From a virus: 25,044 bases of DNA. The stretch spans positions 1-25,044 of the IMG/VR virus record IMGVR_UViG_3300006751_000118. One strand, written 5' to 3'. The position numbers and the translations under genes are program-made. The notes beneath the pieces were generated by a model that was given only the letters and a program-made list of their open reading frames with translations, made no database searches and was not told the origin of the DNA. Positions 7,469 through 13,089 of this stretch are shown here, in pieces. Within the stretch, counting starts at the first letter, position 1, and every line of letters starts with the position of its first letter.

Positions 7469-7504
7469 AAAAAGCCGCCATGCAACCTGAATCGCATGGC
7501 GGCT
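7469..7504 (-). terminator. Intrinsic terminator of the 7525-8757 unit
   Basis: On the minus strand a perfect 11-bp stem, AGCCGCCATGC (7504-7494) and GCATGGCGGCT (7483-7473), with a 10-base loop is followed by a T-run (7473-7469). It lies 20 bases after the stop of the 32-aa hydrophobic micro-ORF. Confidence 0.92.
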
Positions 7505-7527
7505 ATCGCTTGGCTATCGCTTGGCTA
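7501..7527. repeat. 11-bp tandem repeat GGCTATCGCTT
   Basis: GGCTATCGCTT occurs at 7501-7511 and 7512-7522, with a partial third copy (GGCTA) to 7527. It lies between the end of the 32-aa micro-ORF and the terminator stem, and overlaps the outer bases of that stem. Confidence 0.7.
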
Positions 7528-7623
7528 CAGTGAGGCTAAGAGCACCCATGCTTGGCATACAAGCCACACGGCGAACATGCTACACATCATCAGCCACAGC
7601 ACCAATGCATTATTCTTCTGCAT
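7525..7623 (-). CDS. Candidate 32-aa single-span membrane micro-protein
   Basis: ATG 7623 lies inside the last codons of the 293-aa gene, in another frame, with GGGGGAC about 6 bases upstream. The peptide begins MQKNNALVLWLMMCSMF: a short Lys/Asn head and then about 27 hydrophobic residues with three Trp and two Cys, enough for one transmembrane helix, ending LLASL. It ends 20 bases before a strong terminator. Small phage membrane peptides include holins, antiholins and superinfection-exclusion factors; nothing here selects one. The gene call rests on the start site, topology and position, and on the parallel with the micro-ORF at 6521-6598. Confidence 0.45.
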   Translation of the reverse strand: MQKNNALVLWLMMCSMFAVWLVCQAWVLLASL

Positions 7624-8491
7624 TGTTGTCCCCCAGCAGGCCCATGAGGCGGTCAGTATACTCGGGACCGAACTGTGCATGGCACAAGGCCAGCAGCAGC
7701 ACCTGTTGACGCTTGCACTGGAGCCGAATCTCCTCGACCACTGCACACTGCACGAGGTGACCAACCTTGTCTAGTGCCTCCACATAGGCTGTGTGCTGTG
7801 CATTGAGGCTGGCACACAGGTTCGACACAATGCTTTGCGCCTCGTTGGTGATGTGATTGGCCATGTTGGCTCTTGCCTCTGCATCGTCGGACTGCATGCT
7901 GTCGAGCTTGTCCCAGACACGCTGGCCGCCTTCCGCTGCATCTGCCTCAAGCGCAGCCAGCTTGTCTGTATTGCGGTTCAACACCGTCCGTACAGAAGCC
8001 GACGTGCCCTTCTGCCAAGTAGTAATCTCATCCAGCTTCTGCATGACAGCAGGCAGCCCGTTTGACAGGGGACTGAGGTGCAAACCGACGACGTGTTCAG
8101 GTGCAGATCGCTCGTCCAGCCATGCAGACAGGGCACCGGGGACGACAGCCTCTGCTGCTGTGACTTCCTGTGCAGACACCAGACCGAGGGACTCGACCTC
8201 TGCATCTTGCTCCATCGAACGCCGCTGCATCTCATCATACAAGCACAGCAGTGCGCTTCCATGGTGTGCAAACCGACGACGACGAACCAAGGCTCCCATT
8301 GTATTCAGCCAGTCCCCACCATCTGCATCCCAGACGCTCCAGTTTCTGCTGTTCACCATCCAGACAAGCACAAGGCCGCCCTTCTGAGGCAGATGCTCTA
8401 CATTGAGCGTCCCTCTTGAGCGGTGCCGCTTGGCATCCCTGATGTCTGGTGTCTGCATTGCTTTCAGCATACGCTTGGCTTCCGCTCTCAT
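7610..8491 (-). CDS. Unknown 293-aa helical protein
   Basis: The N-terminus is basic (MRAEAKRMLKAM), followed by a Trp-rich segment (VWMVNSRNWSVWDADGGDW) around residues 43-61 and a long helical, probably coiled-coil region from about 150 to the end, with many Ala, Glu, Gln and Leu. There is no membrane span or catalytic motif. The start overlaps the stop of the upstream 89-aa gene as ATGA, and the stop overlaps the 32-aa membrane micro-ORF. The gene is the largest in its unit. A structural or scaffolding-like early protein is possible, but I recognise no family. Confidence 0.78.
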   Translation of the reverse strand: MRAEAKRMLKAMQTPDIRDAKRHRSRGTLNVEHLPQKGGLVLVWMVNSRNWSVWDADGGDWLNTMGALVRRRRFAHHGSALLCLYDEMQRRSMEQDAEVESLGLVSAQEVTAAEAVVPGALSAWLDERSAPEHVVGLHLSPLSNGLPAVMQKLDEITTWQKGTSASVRTVLNRNTDKLAALEADAAEGGQRVWDKLDSMQSDDAEARANMANHITNEAQSIVSNLCASLNAQHTAYVEALDKVGHLVQCAVVEEIRLQCKRQQVLLLALCHAQFGPEYTDRLMGLLGDNNAEE

Positions 8492-8757
8492 CTTGCACCC
8501 CCAAGCATTGCCTTCAACTCTGCTTTGATAGCCCTCGCTCTCTCACCACGCCACGTCTGTGCATTCGCAAGGAAGTACAAGACGATTTCCTTTGCACTGT
8601 CGTAGCCGTAGTTGTCATCGATCGAGTTCAGATAAGACATGGCCAGCAAGTAAGGCCTTGCTGCATAGTTCGTCTTGACGCCCCACTCGGCCATGATTTC
8701 ATGTGCAATCGTTGACAGCTTGCGGGTTGTTGGTAATGCTTCTATTTGTTCACTCAT
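8488..8757 (-). CDS. Unknown 89-aa protein
   Basis: ATG 8757 is preceded by TAGGAG with 7-base spacing. The protein (MSEQIEALPTTRKLS...) is predicted all-helical: a segment with TIAHEIMAEWG, then YAARPYLLAMSYLNSI, then DSAKEIVLYFLANAQTW and a basic C-terminal helix GERARAIKAELKAML. The YLLAM/YLNSI/IVLYFLANA pattern resembles small helical phage accessory proteins, with no assigned function. It is the first gene of its unit, about 70 bases downstream of promoter-like copy 2, and is coupled by ATGA to the 293-aa gene. Confidence 0.75.
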   Translation of the reverse strand: MSEQIEALPTTRKLSTIAHEIMAEWGVKTNYAARPYLLAMSYLNSIDDNYGYDSAKEIVLYFLANAQTWRGERARAIKAELKAMLGGAR

Positions 8758-8805
8758 TGTATAGCTCCTATGCTAGATGTCGAACCGAAATCCGGCTGAC
8801 ACCGC

Positions 8806-8833
8806 CTAGTATCACCCCACCGATGGACGTCAA
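8806..8833 (-). promoter_or_regulatory. Promoter-like element, copy 2
   Basis: The minus strand has TTTCTTGACGTCCAT, then CGGTGGGGT (8822-8814) and TACTAG (8811-8806). With TTGACG at 8833-8828 the spacer is 16 bases, giving a weak -10. It lies 11 bases beyond the terminator of the upstream unit and 71 bases before the 89-aa gene, exactly where a promoter is needed. Confidence 0.6.
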
Positions 8834-8843
8834 GAAAATAGAC

Positions 8844-8886
8844 AAAAAGCACGGATGAACGCCAGCTTTCGACGATCACCCGTGCT
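8844..8886 (-). terminator. Intrinsic terminator of the 8917-10247 unit
   Basis: On the minus strand AGCACGGGTGA (8886-8876) pairs with TCATCCGTGCT (8858-8848), an 11-bp stem with one G-T pair, followed by TTTTT (8848-8844). It lies 30 bases after the last gene of the unit and immediately before promoter-like copy 2. Confidence 0.88.
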
Positions 8887-8916
8887 ACATGTGCACTATG
8901 TATGTGCGTGTGCTTG

Positions 8917-9123
8917 CTACTGCGTCTGCATAGGAAACTCCAGTGCACGGAAGCGGTGTGCACAGGCCCTGCATTGGTGTGTCCGTGCAACGTAGACTGC
9001 ATGACCAAAGCCCTCTGCCCATGCCTTGAGGTATGCCTTGCCCTTGCCTATCTGGTAGCTGCCATTGCTTTGCACTACTTCCTTCACTGCGGTCTTGCCC
9101 TTACGGCACTTCGGACACTGCAT
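8917..9123 (-). CDS. Small zinc-ribbon protein, 68 aa
   Basis: The protein begins MQCPKCRKGKT and near its end has HQCRACAHRFRALEF: two CxxC knuckles about 45 residues apart, the treble-clef zinc-ribbon layout. The second knuckle resembles the NrdR-type ending (R-x-C-x-x-C-x-x-R-F), but there is no ATP-cone domain, so this is not NrdR itself. GGGGAG lies 5 bases before ATG 9123, and the start overlaps the previous stop as TAATG. Likely a small DNA- or protein-binding adaptor. It is the last gene of its unit, with a terminator just downstream. Confidence 0.78.
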   Translation of the reverse strand: MQCPKCRKGKTAVKEVVQSNGSYQIGKGKAYLKAWAEGFGHAVYVARTHQCRACAHRFRALEFPMQTQ

Positions 9124-9353
9124 TACTGCTCCCCTGTCGCGTGGCTATCGCGTGGTTTGTTGCGGTAGGTATCAGGTCGTCGCCACTCTGCCTTGCAAGT
9201 ATAGCACCCGTACTCGTGCAAGAACACTGACTTACTTCGTACTGTTTGGTGCACAGGATGCTTAGTAATGTGGTGGGTATCGTCGCTCCCACATGCAGGG
9301 CACACCTCGTAGTTGTCACGATAGTGCTGCATTATCGCGTGGCGATCAGCCAT
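9123..9353 (-). CDS. Small zinc-ribbon protein, 76 aa
   Basis: I prefer ATG 9353 (MADRHAIMQHYRDNYEVCP), six bases after GGAGG; in-frame ATGs lie a little upstream. The protein has CPACG near residue 19 and CYTCKAEWRRP near residue 50, a CxxC pair of knuckles separated by a His-rich segment (DDTHHITKHPVHQ). This is a zinc ribbon followed by a basic tail. It is co-transcribed with the flanking genes: its start overlaps the end of the 45-aa gene and its stop overlaps the next start as TAATG. Function is unknown; nucleic-acid binding is the common role of such folds. Confidence 0.75.
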   Translation of the reverse strand: MADRHAIMQHYRDNYEVCPACGSDDTHHITKHPVHQTVRSKSVFLHEYGCYTCKAEWRRPDTYRNKPRDSHATGEQ

Positions 9354-9483
9354 CATGCACCTCCATATCATAGACGTGGAACATCCCGTCTAGTTCTTTC
9401 TCAACACATACGTTGTCATGCTTGTACACAGCACAGAAAGCCATCGCTTCCCATTCCCACAGAAACTTAGCTACTGACTTCAT
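9346..9483 (-). CDS. Unknown 45-aa protein
   Basis: The 45-residue frame starts at ATG 9483 (MKSVAKFLWEWEAMAFCAVY), with AAGGAGG placed as for its neighbour: both starts share the identical 14-mer GGAGGTGCATGATG. The stop lies 8 bases into the next gene. The peptide has a Trp-rich amphipathic helix and an acidic C-terminal half (VCVEKELDGMFHVYDMEV). It fills the gap between two real genes, and its coding frame is clean. No family is recognised. Confidence 0.65.
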   Translation of the reverse strand: MKSVAKFLWEWEAMAFCAVYKHDNVCVEKELDGMFHVYDMEVHDG

Positions 9484-10247
9484 CATGCACCTCCTTGGTA
9501 TGCAGCCAGCAACTTAGCCACGAGCTTCTTCTGTGCACCATGCCCATAGAACATGACGGCAAACTTGCGATCGATCCGGGCACACAGCGGCTTCTTGTTG
9601 CCTCCGCAGTTAGAGCAGGTGATGTCATCACTCAACTGTGCAGGACATCCCACCACATCCCTGCCCTTGGGAGTCTTCAGCCTCTTTGCCTTGAGATCCC
9701 ACGGCACGACGACAGTAGCAGGTACACCGTGGTCCATCGCCTCGTCCACATCTTCCAAGCTGAAGCAGGACTTGTTCATTGCATAGCCGAGGGCCAAGCA
9801 CTCTCGGAACGTCGCCAGATTCTTCTTCAGCAGGTATGCACAGTACGTCCATGCTGTCTTTCTCTTGGCGGTCATGGCCGTAGCGATAATAACATTCTTC
9901 TTGTGGTGCAAGGTAGCAATGCCATCACCCGGTGAGTCGCCTGCCTGCTGCCCTCGCACCATCGTACCCCAAGGCAGCTTGCGAAGGGCTGCAATGTATC
10001 CCTTGAAATCCGTGCCCCGCTTTCTCTGGTCAACCCGGTCCCAGTGGAAGCTCAGTGGCTGTTGCTCTGCATAGCAGCCTTGAGAGTACCACCCTTCGAC
10101 GACTCCATCGTGTACATCCTCCTTGCGCTTGAGGAGGCAACTGTCAGGGCAGGTGTCCCGACTCGTTGTCGTCGTTGCAATAGGGCCGACCTTCTTGTTC
10201 CCGGTGACCTTGGTGACATGGTACTGATGTTCTTGTTCATTCTGCAT
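9483..10247 (-). CDS. Cysteine-rich phage protein resembling DUF7227/Gp88 family
   Basis: A 254-aa protein. Conserved-looking blocks are TTTSRDTCPDSCLLKR (about 26-41), GCYAEQQPLSFHW (57-69), a segment LRKLPWGTMVRGQQAGDSPGDG (88-109) and a C-terminal Cys cluster C(x8)C-x-x-C (around 219-235: CPAQLSDDITCSNCGG). This order, T-C-P-x-x-C, then GCYAE, then QAGD-PGDG, then CPAQ...TC-x-x-C, fits the phage proteins grouped as Gp88/DUF7227, whose function is unknown; the match is from memory and not searched. The cysteines could bind a metal or Fe-S cluster. ATG 10247 has AGGAG 6 bases upstream. It is the first gene of its unit, with a TTGACG element 45 bases upstream. Confidence 0.75.
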   Translation of the reverse strand: MQNEQEHQYHVTKVTGNKKVGPIATTTTSRDTCPDSCLLKRKEDVHDGVVEGWYSQGCYAEQQPLSFHWDRVDQRKRGTDFKGYIAALRKLPWGTMVRGQQAGDSPGDGIATLHHKKNVIIATAMTAKRKTAWTYCAYLLKKNLATFRECLALGYAMNKSCFSLEDVDEAMDHGVPATVVVPWDLKAKRLKTPKGRDVVGCPAQLSDDITCSNCGGNKKPLCARIDRKFAVMFYGHGAQKKLVAKLLAAYQGGA

Positions 10248-10277
10248 TGCTTTCTCCTACATGGTGTCCGATGGAGA

Positions 10278-10297
10278 ACCCCACCGGTAGACGTCAA
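10278..10297 (-). promoter_or_regulatory. Promoter-like element, copy 3
   Basis: The minus strand has CTTGACGTCTAC followed by CGGTGGGGT (10286-10278), with TTGACG at 10297-10292, about 45 bases upstream of the cysteine-rich gene. It matches copy 2 over TTGACGTC and CGGTGGGGT with the same 5-base gap. No good -10 hexamer follows, which hints at an activator or a phage-specific polymerase. Confidence 0.55.
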
Positions 10298-10303
10298 GTA
10301 TTT

Positions 10304-10377
10304 CGGTCCATCCAGATGCGCCACAAATAAATATTTTTCCCGTCGAAAACCCAGCTTCAACCGAGACAGTTGGACCG
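10304..10377. repeat. Inverted repeat CGGTCCA/TGGACCG between divergent promoters
   Basis: CGGTCCA at 10304-10310 and TGGACCG at 10371-10377 are perfect complements 60 bases apart, flanking an A+T-rich core (AAATAAATATTTTT near 10325-10338). They lie between the minus-strand TTGACG at 10297 and the plus-strand TTGACA at 10396. This is a plausible two-site operator for both directions. Confidence 0.5.
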
Positions 10378-10395
10378 GCCAAAATCACCCGGTTC

Positions 10396-10424
10396 TTGAC
10401 AGGTTTGTGTGTAATCGGCTAGTC
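10396..10424 (+). promoter_or_regulatory. Possible promoter for the plus-strand early genes
   Basis: A perfect TTGACA at 10396-10401 is followed after 17 bases by CTAGTC (10419-10424), a weak -10. It lies about 48 bases upstream of the first plus-strand gene, and no other candidate is visible in the 224-bp gap. Activity is inferred. Confidence 0.5.
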
Positions 10425-10471
10425 GTTTGGACGCTGACGGAATGGCCCGTCGGCTGAACGAAGGAGATGCG

Positions 10472-10822
10472 ATGTTTACATTGAAGAAGCAGATTCAGGT
10501 GACACTTAGCAAAGAGGACGTCTACGAAATCATCGAAGGCCTCTTCCTTGCAGACCCAACGGAGATGCTGGCAGACTTGCTTCATGCAGTCTTTCAGCCC
10601 GAGGAGGTTTGTGACGGTGTTAGTGCATGGGCTGCCAAGCTCACGCCAGAAGTGCGGATGCAGTTGGTTGAAAAACTTATCGGTCAGGACAACAAGGACT
10701 GGGTGGCCGCAGTCAGAGCAGATGAGAAGAAGAAGATGAATGAAGAGCAGGCGGCGAGAGCCCTTGCAGCAGTGAGTACACTTGAGTTTACATTGAAGAA
10801 CAGAGGAGGATTGGAATCATGA
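10472..10822 (+). CDS. Unknown 116-aa protein, first plus-strand gene
   Basis: ATG 10472 has AAGGAG 6 bases upstream; longer reading to 10427 has no site. The protein (MFTLKKQIQVTLSKEDVYEI) is helical and mixed-charge, with an acidic middle (LFLADPTEMLADLLHAVFQPEEV) and a Lys/Glu-rich C-terminal third (DEKKKMNEEQAARALAAV). The beta-type start (QIQVTLSKEDVYEIIEG) resembles many small phage accessory proteins, but I recognise no family. The stop overlaps the next start as ATGA. It follows a TTGACA promoter candidate, so it is probably made early. Confidence 0.75.
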   Translation: MFTLKKQIQVTLSKEDVYEIIEGLFLADPTEMLADLLHAVFQPEEVCDGVSAWAAKLTPEVRMQLVEKLIGQDNKDWVAAVRADEKKKMNEEQAARALAAVSTLEFTLKNRGGLES

Positions 10823-11229
10823 GCATTAGCATTACGCATTACTTTGAAGATGGGGTTGAGATTGAGGTTGAGCCTGACAAGGACCAACTGATTGAAGAGC
10901 TTCGGACGGAGCACGACGTCGATGTCGAGGATGTTGTCTGCGAGTACAGCGGTTTGATCACGCCGACGGACCTTGCAACATGGATGAGTCAGCTTGACCC
11001 CGACAGAGAGGAGGAGGCCTTGCTGCTCCACCAGTTCGCTGTTGCACTGGGTACTGCTGCCCCGACAGGCATGGTGCCACAGGCTGAGTACGATGCCTTG
11101 CAGGCAAAGCTGGATGAGTTGACGCAATCAGCGGATGCTGCACAGCGTTTGCTTTTCCTTGCGATGGTGAAGAACAGCGAGAACGAGGCTGTGGCCGTGC
11201 AGGAGGTGACCAATGGCACTGCATGTTGA
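10819..11229 (+). CDS. Unknown acidic 136-aa protein
   Basis: The first 50 residues are acidic and beta-like (ISITHYFEDGVEIEVEPDKD), then a helical half runs from about 60 to the end with a putative coiled coil (MVPQAEYDALQAKLDELTQ). It overlaps its neighbours at both ends (4 and 17 bases), so the three genes 10472-11551 form one translationally coupled set. GAGGAGG precedes the start. The strong net negative charge might suit a DNA mimic or inhibitor of host proteins, but that is speculation without a motif. Confidence 0.75.
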   Translation: MSISITHYFEDGVEIEVEPDKDQLIEELRTEHDVDVEDVVCEYSGLITPTDLATWMSQLDPDREEEALLLHQFAVALGTAAPTGMVPQAEYDALQAKLDELTQSADAAQRLLFLAMVKNSENEAVAVQEVTNGTAC

Positions 11230-11551
11230 TTGGCGAAACGTGGAGAACTGGGAAGCCCTTGACCCTGACGAGCAGCAGCGTGTTGCCTTCTTGTTGATGA
11301 TCATTGGCATCGATGAAATCACAGAGAAGAACTGCCGAGAGGTCTACTACAGGGCACTCATGTACTACATGCTGACCTGCGAGGGACCTGCCGAGGAGGG
11401 GTTCGCACTGGCTGATGTCCGTGCATACATCGGAGTCACGACGAATGTCAACCCGCTGACCCCTGCAAAGTGGGACAGGCAGCTTGGCAAGATTGCACGG
11501 AACCGAGCCGAGTCTGCATTGCGGCGGATGGAGGTGACACAGCAAGCTTAG
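11213..11551 (+). CDS. Unknown 112-aa helical protein
   Basis: The start at 11213 lies within the end of the preceding gene, after AGGAGGTGACC. The protein has an acidic N-terminus (HVDWRNVENWEALDPDEQQ), a hydrophobic helix (RVAFLLMIIGIDEI), a Tyr/Met-rich helix (VYYRALMYYMLTC) and a basic C-terminal helix (AKWDRQLGKIARNRAESALRR). It looks like a compact all-helical soluble protein. It is the last gene of the three-gene set, 45 bases before the DUF932 gene. No known family is recognised. Confidence 0.75.
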   Translation: MALHVDWRNVENWEALDPDEQQRVAFLLMIIGIDEITEKNCREVYYRALMYYMLTCEGPAEEGFALADVRAYIGVTTNVNPLTPAKWDRQLGKIARNRAESALRRMEVTQQA

Positions 11552-11596
11552 TGTCTGGTTAGATTCAAACTTTCAAACGAAAAAGGGGTGCACAAA

Positions 11597-12643
11597 ATGC
11601 ACGAAATAAACTTTATTGATGGCAAAGCGCAGATGATGTACGTTGGTGAGCATGCATGGCATGGTCTTGGACATCGGCTTGGAGACAATCCGGTGACCTA
11701 TGAGGAAGTGGTGGCAGCAGTGCCCGCACTGAATACAACGTACAGTAAACGCCCGGTGTATGGCAGCTACGACTACGTTGATGATGAAGGTGCGTCCCGC
11801 ACTAAGCTCATCGAGGTGCCTAACAGGGCACTGGTGGTGCGTGACTTGGACCAGAAGCCGATTGACGTGGTGGGCAGCAAGTACGAAATCTTGCAGCCCG
11901 GTGAGTGCTTTGACTTTGTGGATGTCATGGCTGGTGCCGAGAACTTGGTGTCTTACCACACGGCAGGGGCACTGCGAGGAGGCCGCATTGTGTGGCTTGC
12001 AGCAGAGCTTACGTCGTTGACGTTTGCACCTGTGCCGGGTGATGAGGTGCAGTCGTACCTTGTGCTGGTCAATGGCTACGATGGGTCTACCCCGTTGCTT
12101 GCTATGGAGACAACGGTGCGTCCTGTCTGTGCAAACACAGTGCGTGCTGGTTTGGCCGAAGCCAAGAAGCGTGGCAAGATCATCTCGATTCGCCACACCA
12201 AGAACATGCGAGACAAGGCTGAGGAGGCCCGACGTGTGCTTGGCTTGGCAACGGAGCGTATCGGAACGTACATCGAGTGCATGCAGTACTTGGCCAAGAA
12301 GCGCATCAACGCAGCACAGCAGCAGGACATCTTGGATGCACTGTTCCCTGTGCCAGAGGACGAGGGTCGAGGGCGAACGATCGCCATGAACAAGCAGACG
12401 GCTGTTCGCAACCTCTCTGTCTCTGGCCTCGGCACTGACATCGTTGGTGTCAAGGGCACTGCGTGGGGGCTGTACAATGCAGTCACAGAGTACACGACAC
12501 ACCACATGGCAGTGCGTACTGGCGTCAAGAAAGAGGCAAAGGACTACGATCTCAAGCGTCGGGAAAGGCTGCTTGATTCCTCGTTGTTCGGCACTGGAGA
12601 CGCCATCAACCAGAAGACACTGAAGCTGCTGGTGGATGCATAG
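11597..12643 (+). CDS. DUF932 family phage/plasmid protein
   Basis: The protein has 348 residues from ATG 11597, which follows AAGGGGTG; GTG 11588 in frame is an alternative. Its order of blocks is that of the DUF932 (phage/plasmid-like, TIGR03299) family: EHAWHGLGHRLGD near the start, VVGSKYEILQPGECFDFVD, ALRGGRIVWLAAEL, YLVLVNGYDGSTPLLA, and VCANTVRAGL, then a helical C-terminal half. The family is common in phages and plasmids. Its biochemical role is not established; links to DNA metabolism or recombination have been suggested from context. Length is normal and no key block is missing. A terminator follows its stop, so it ends the unit started at 10472. Confidence 0.9.
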   Translation: MHEINFIDGKAQMMYVGEHAWHGLGHRLGDNPVTYEEVVAAVPALNTTYSKRPVYGSYDYVDDEGASRTKLIEVPNRALVVRDLDQKPIDVVGSKYEILQPGECFDFVDVMAGAENLVSYHTAGALRGGRIVWLAAELTSLTFAPVPGDEVQSYLVLVNGYDGSTPLLAMETTVRPVCANTVRAGLAEAKKRGKIISIRHTKNMRDKAEEARRVLGLATERIGTYIECMQYLAKKRINAAQQQDILDALFPVPEDEGRGRTIAMNKQTAVRNLSVSGLGTDIVGVKGTAWGLYNAVTEYTTHHMAVRTGVKKEAKDYDLKRRERLLDSSLFGTGDAINQKTLKLLVDA

Positions 12644-12648
12644 CAACA

Positions 12649-12688
12649 AAGGGGGTGCTCACTGTCTGGTGGGTGCCCCTTCTTTTTT
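12649..12688 (+). terminator. Intrinsic terminator after the DUF932 gene
   Basis: AAGGGG (12649-12654) pairs with CCCCTT (12676-12681), and an inner CTCAC/GTGGG stem (12658-12662 with 12670-12673 region) closes a short loop; TCTTTTTT follows to 12688. The next gene has its ribosome site (GGAGG) directly after the T-run, so some read-through is likely needed or a separate promoter serves it. Confidence 0.8.
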
Positions 12689-12697
12689 GGAGGAAGA

Positions 12698-12895
12698 ATG
12701 TCTAAGACGTACAGAAGTTCTGGTCCGAGGGTTTGTATGCACTTGCCCCTTGGGGTGGTCAACAGTTTGAAGCATATTGCTAGTGTAGAAGACCGTAGCG
12801 TAGCAGCACAGGCTCGTCGCTTTATCCTTGCAGCGGTCGAGAAGTGGGAGGAAGAAGACGCAGCACAGTACTACGTTCAGCCCGAGGCAGACTGA
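12698..12895 (+). CDS. Small ribbon-helix-helix-like protein, 65 aa
   Basis: GGAGG stands 4 bases before ATG 12698. The pattern fits a ribbon-helix-helix regulator: a short strand (RVCMHLPLGV), helix A (VNSLKHIASVEDR), turn, then helix B (SVAAQARRFILAAVEKWEEE). CopG/Arc-type proteins of this size bind operators as dimers. The assignment is by pattern only. The stop overlaps the next gene as TGATG. It is the first gene after the DUF932 terminator. Confidence 0.65.
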   Translation: MSKTYRSSGPRVCMHLPLGVVNSLKHIASVEDRSVAAQARRFILAAVEKWEEEDAAQYYVQPEAD

Positions 12896-13089
12896 TGCCA
12901 ATCTATGAGTATAGATGCACAGCATGTGGCTTGCAGTTTGAGGTGCTGGTACGAACGCCAGTGCCTCAAGTTGCATGCCGTGCGTGCAAGAGTGAGCAAG
13001 TGAAGAAGCTAGTGAGTGCCGGTGGGTTCATCCTCAAGGGTGGCGGCTGGTATGCAGATGGATATTCAAAAGCAAAGGAAGGTAAGTGA
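12895..13089 (+). CDS. FmdB-type zinc-ribbon protein, 64 aa
   Basis: The start at 12895 gives the diagnostic FmdB N-terminus MPIYEYRCTACG, then a second knuckle CRACKSEQVKKLVS about 28 residues later, and the G-rich segment AGGFILKGGGWYADGY typical of the family's end. FmdB-like proteins are small putative regulators found in bacteria and phages; the target is unknown. An earlier in-frame start adds 17 basic residues with no site, so it is not used. Coupled by TGATG on both sides to neighbouring small genes. Confidence 0.85.
   Translation: MPIYEYRCTACGLQFEVLVRTPVPQVACRACKSEQVKKLVSAGGFILKGGGWYADGYSKAKEGK

Noticed and set aside
7525-7764. 79-aa reading of the membrane micro-ORF
   Set aside because: The upstream part is antisense-like, rich in Cys/Trp/Ser, overlaps the 293-aa gene for 150 bases and lacks a site; only the last 32 codons fit.
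11573-12649. Minus-strand open frame of 358 codons
   Set aside because: It is antisense to the clear DUF932 gene, Cys/His-rich in a way expected from a shadow frame, and has no start context.
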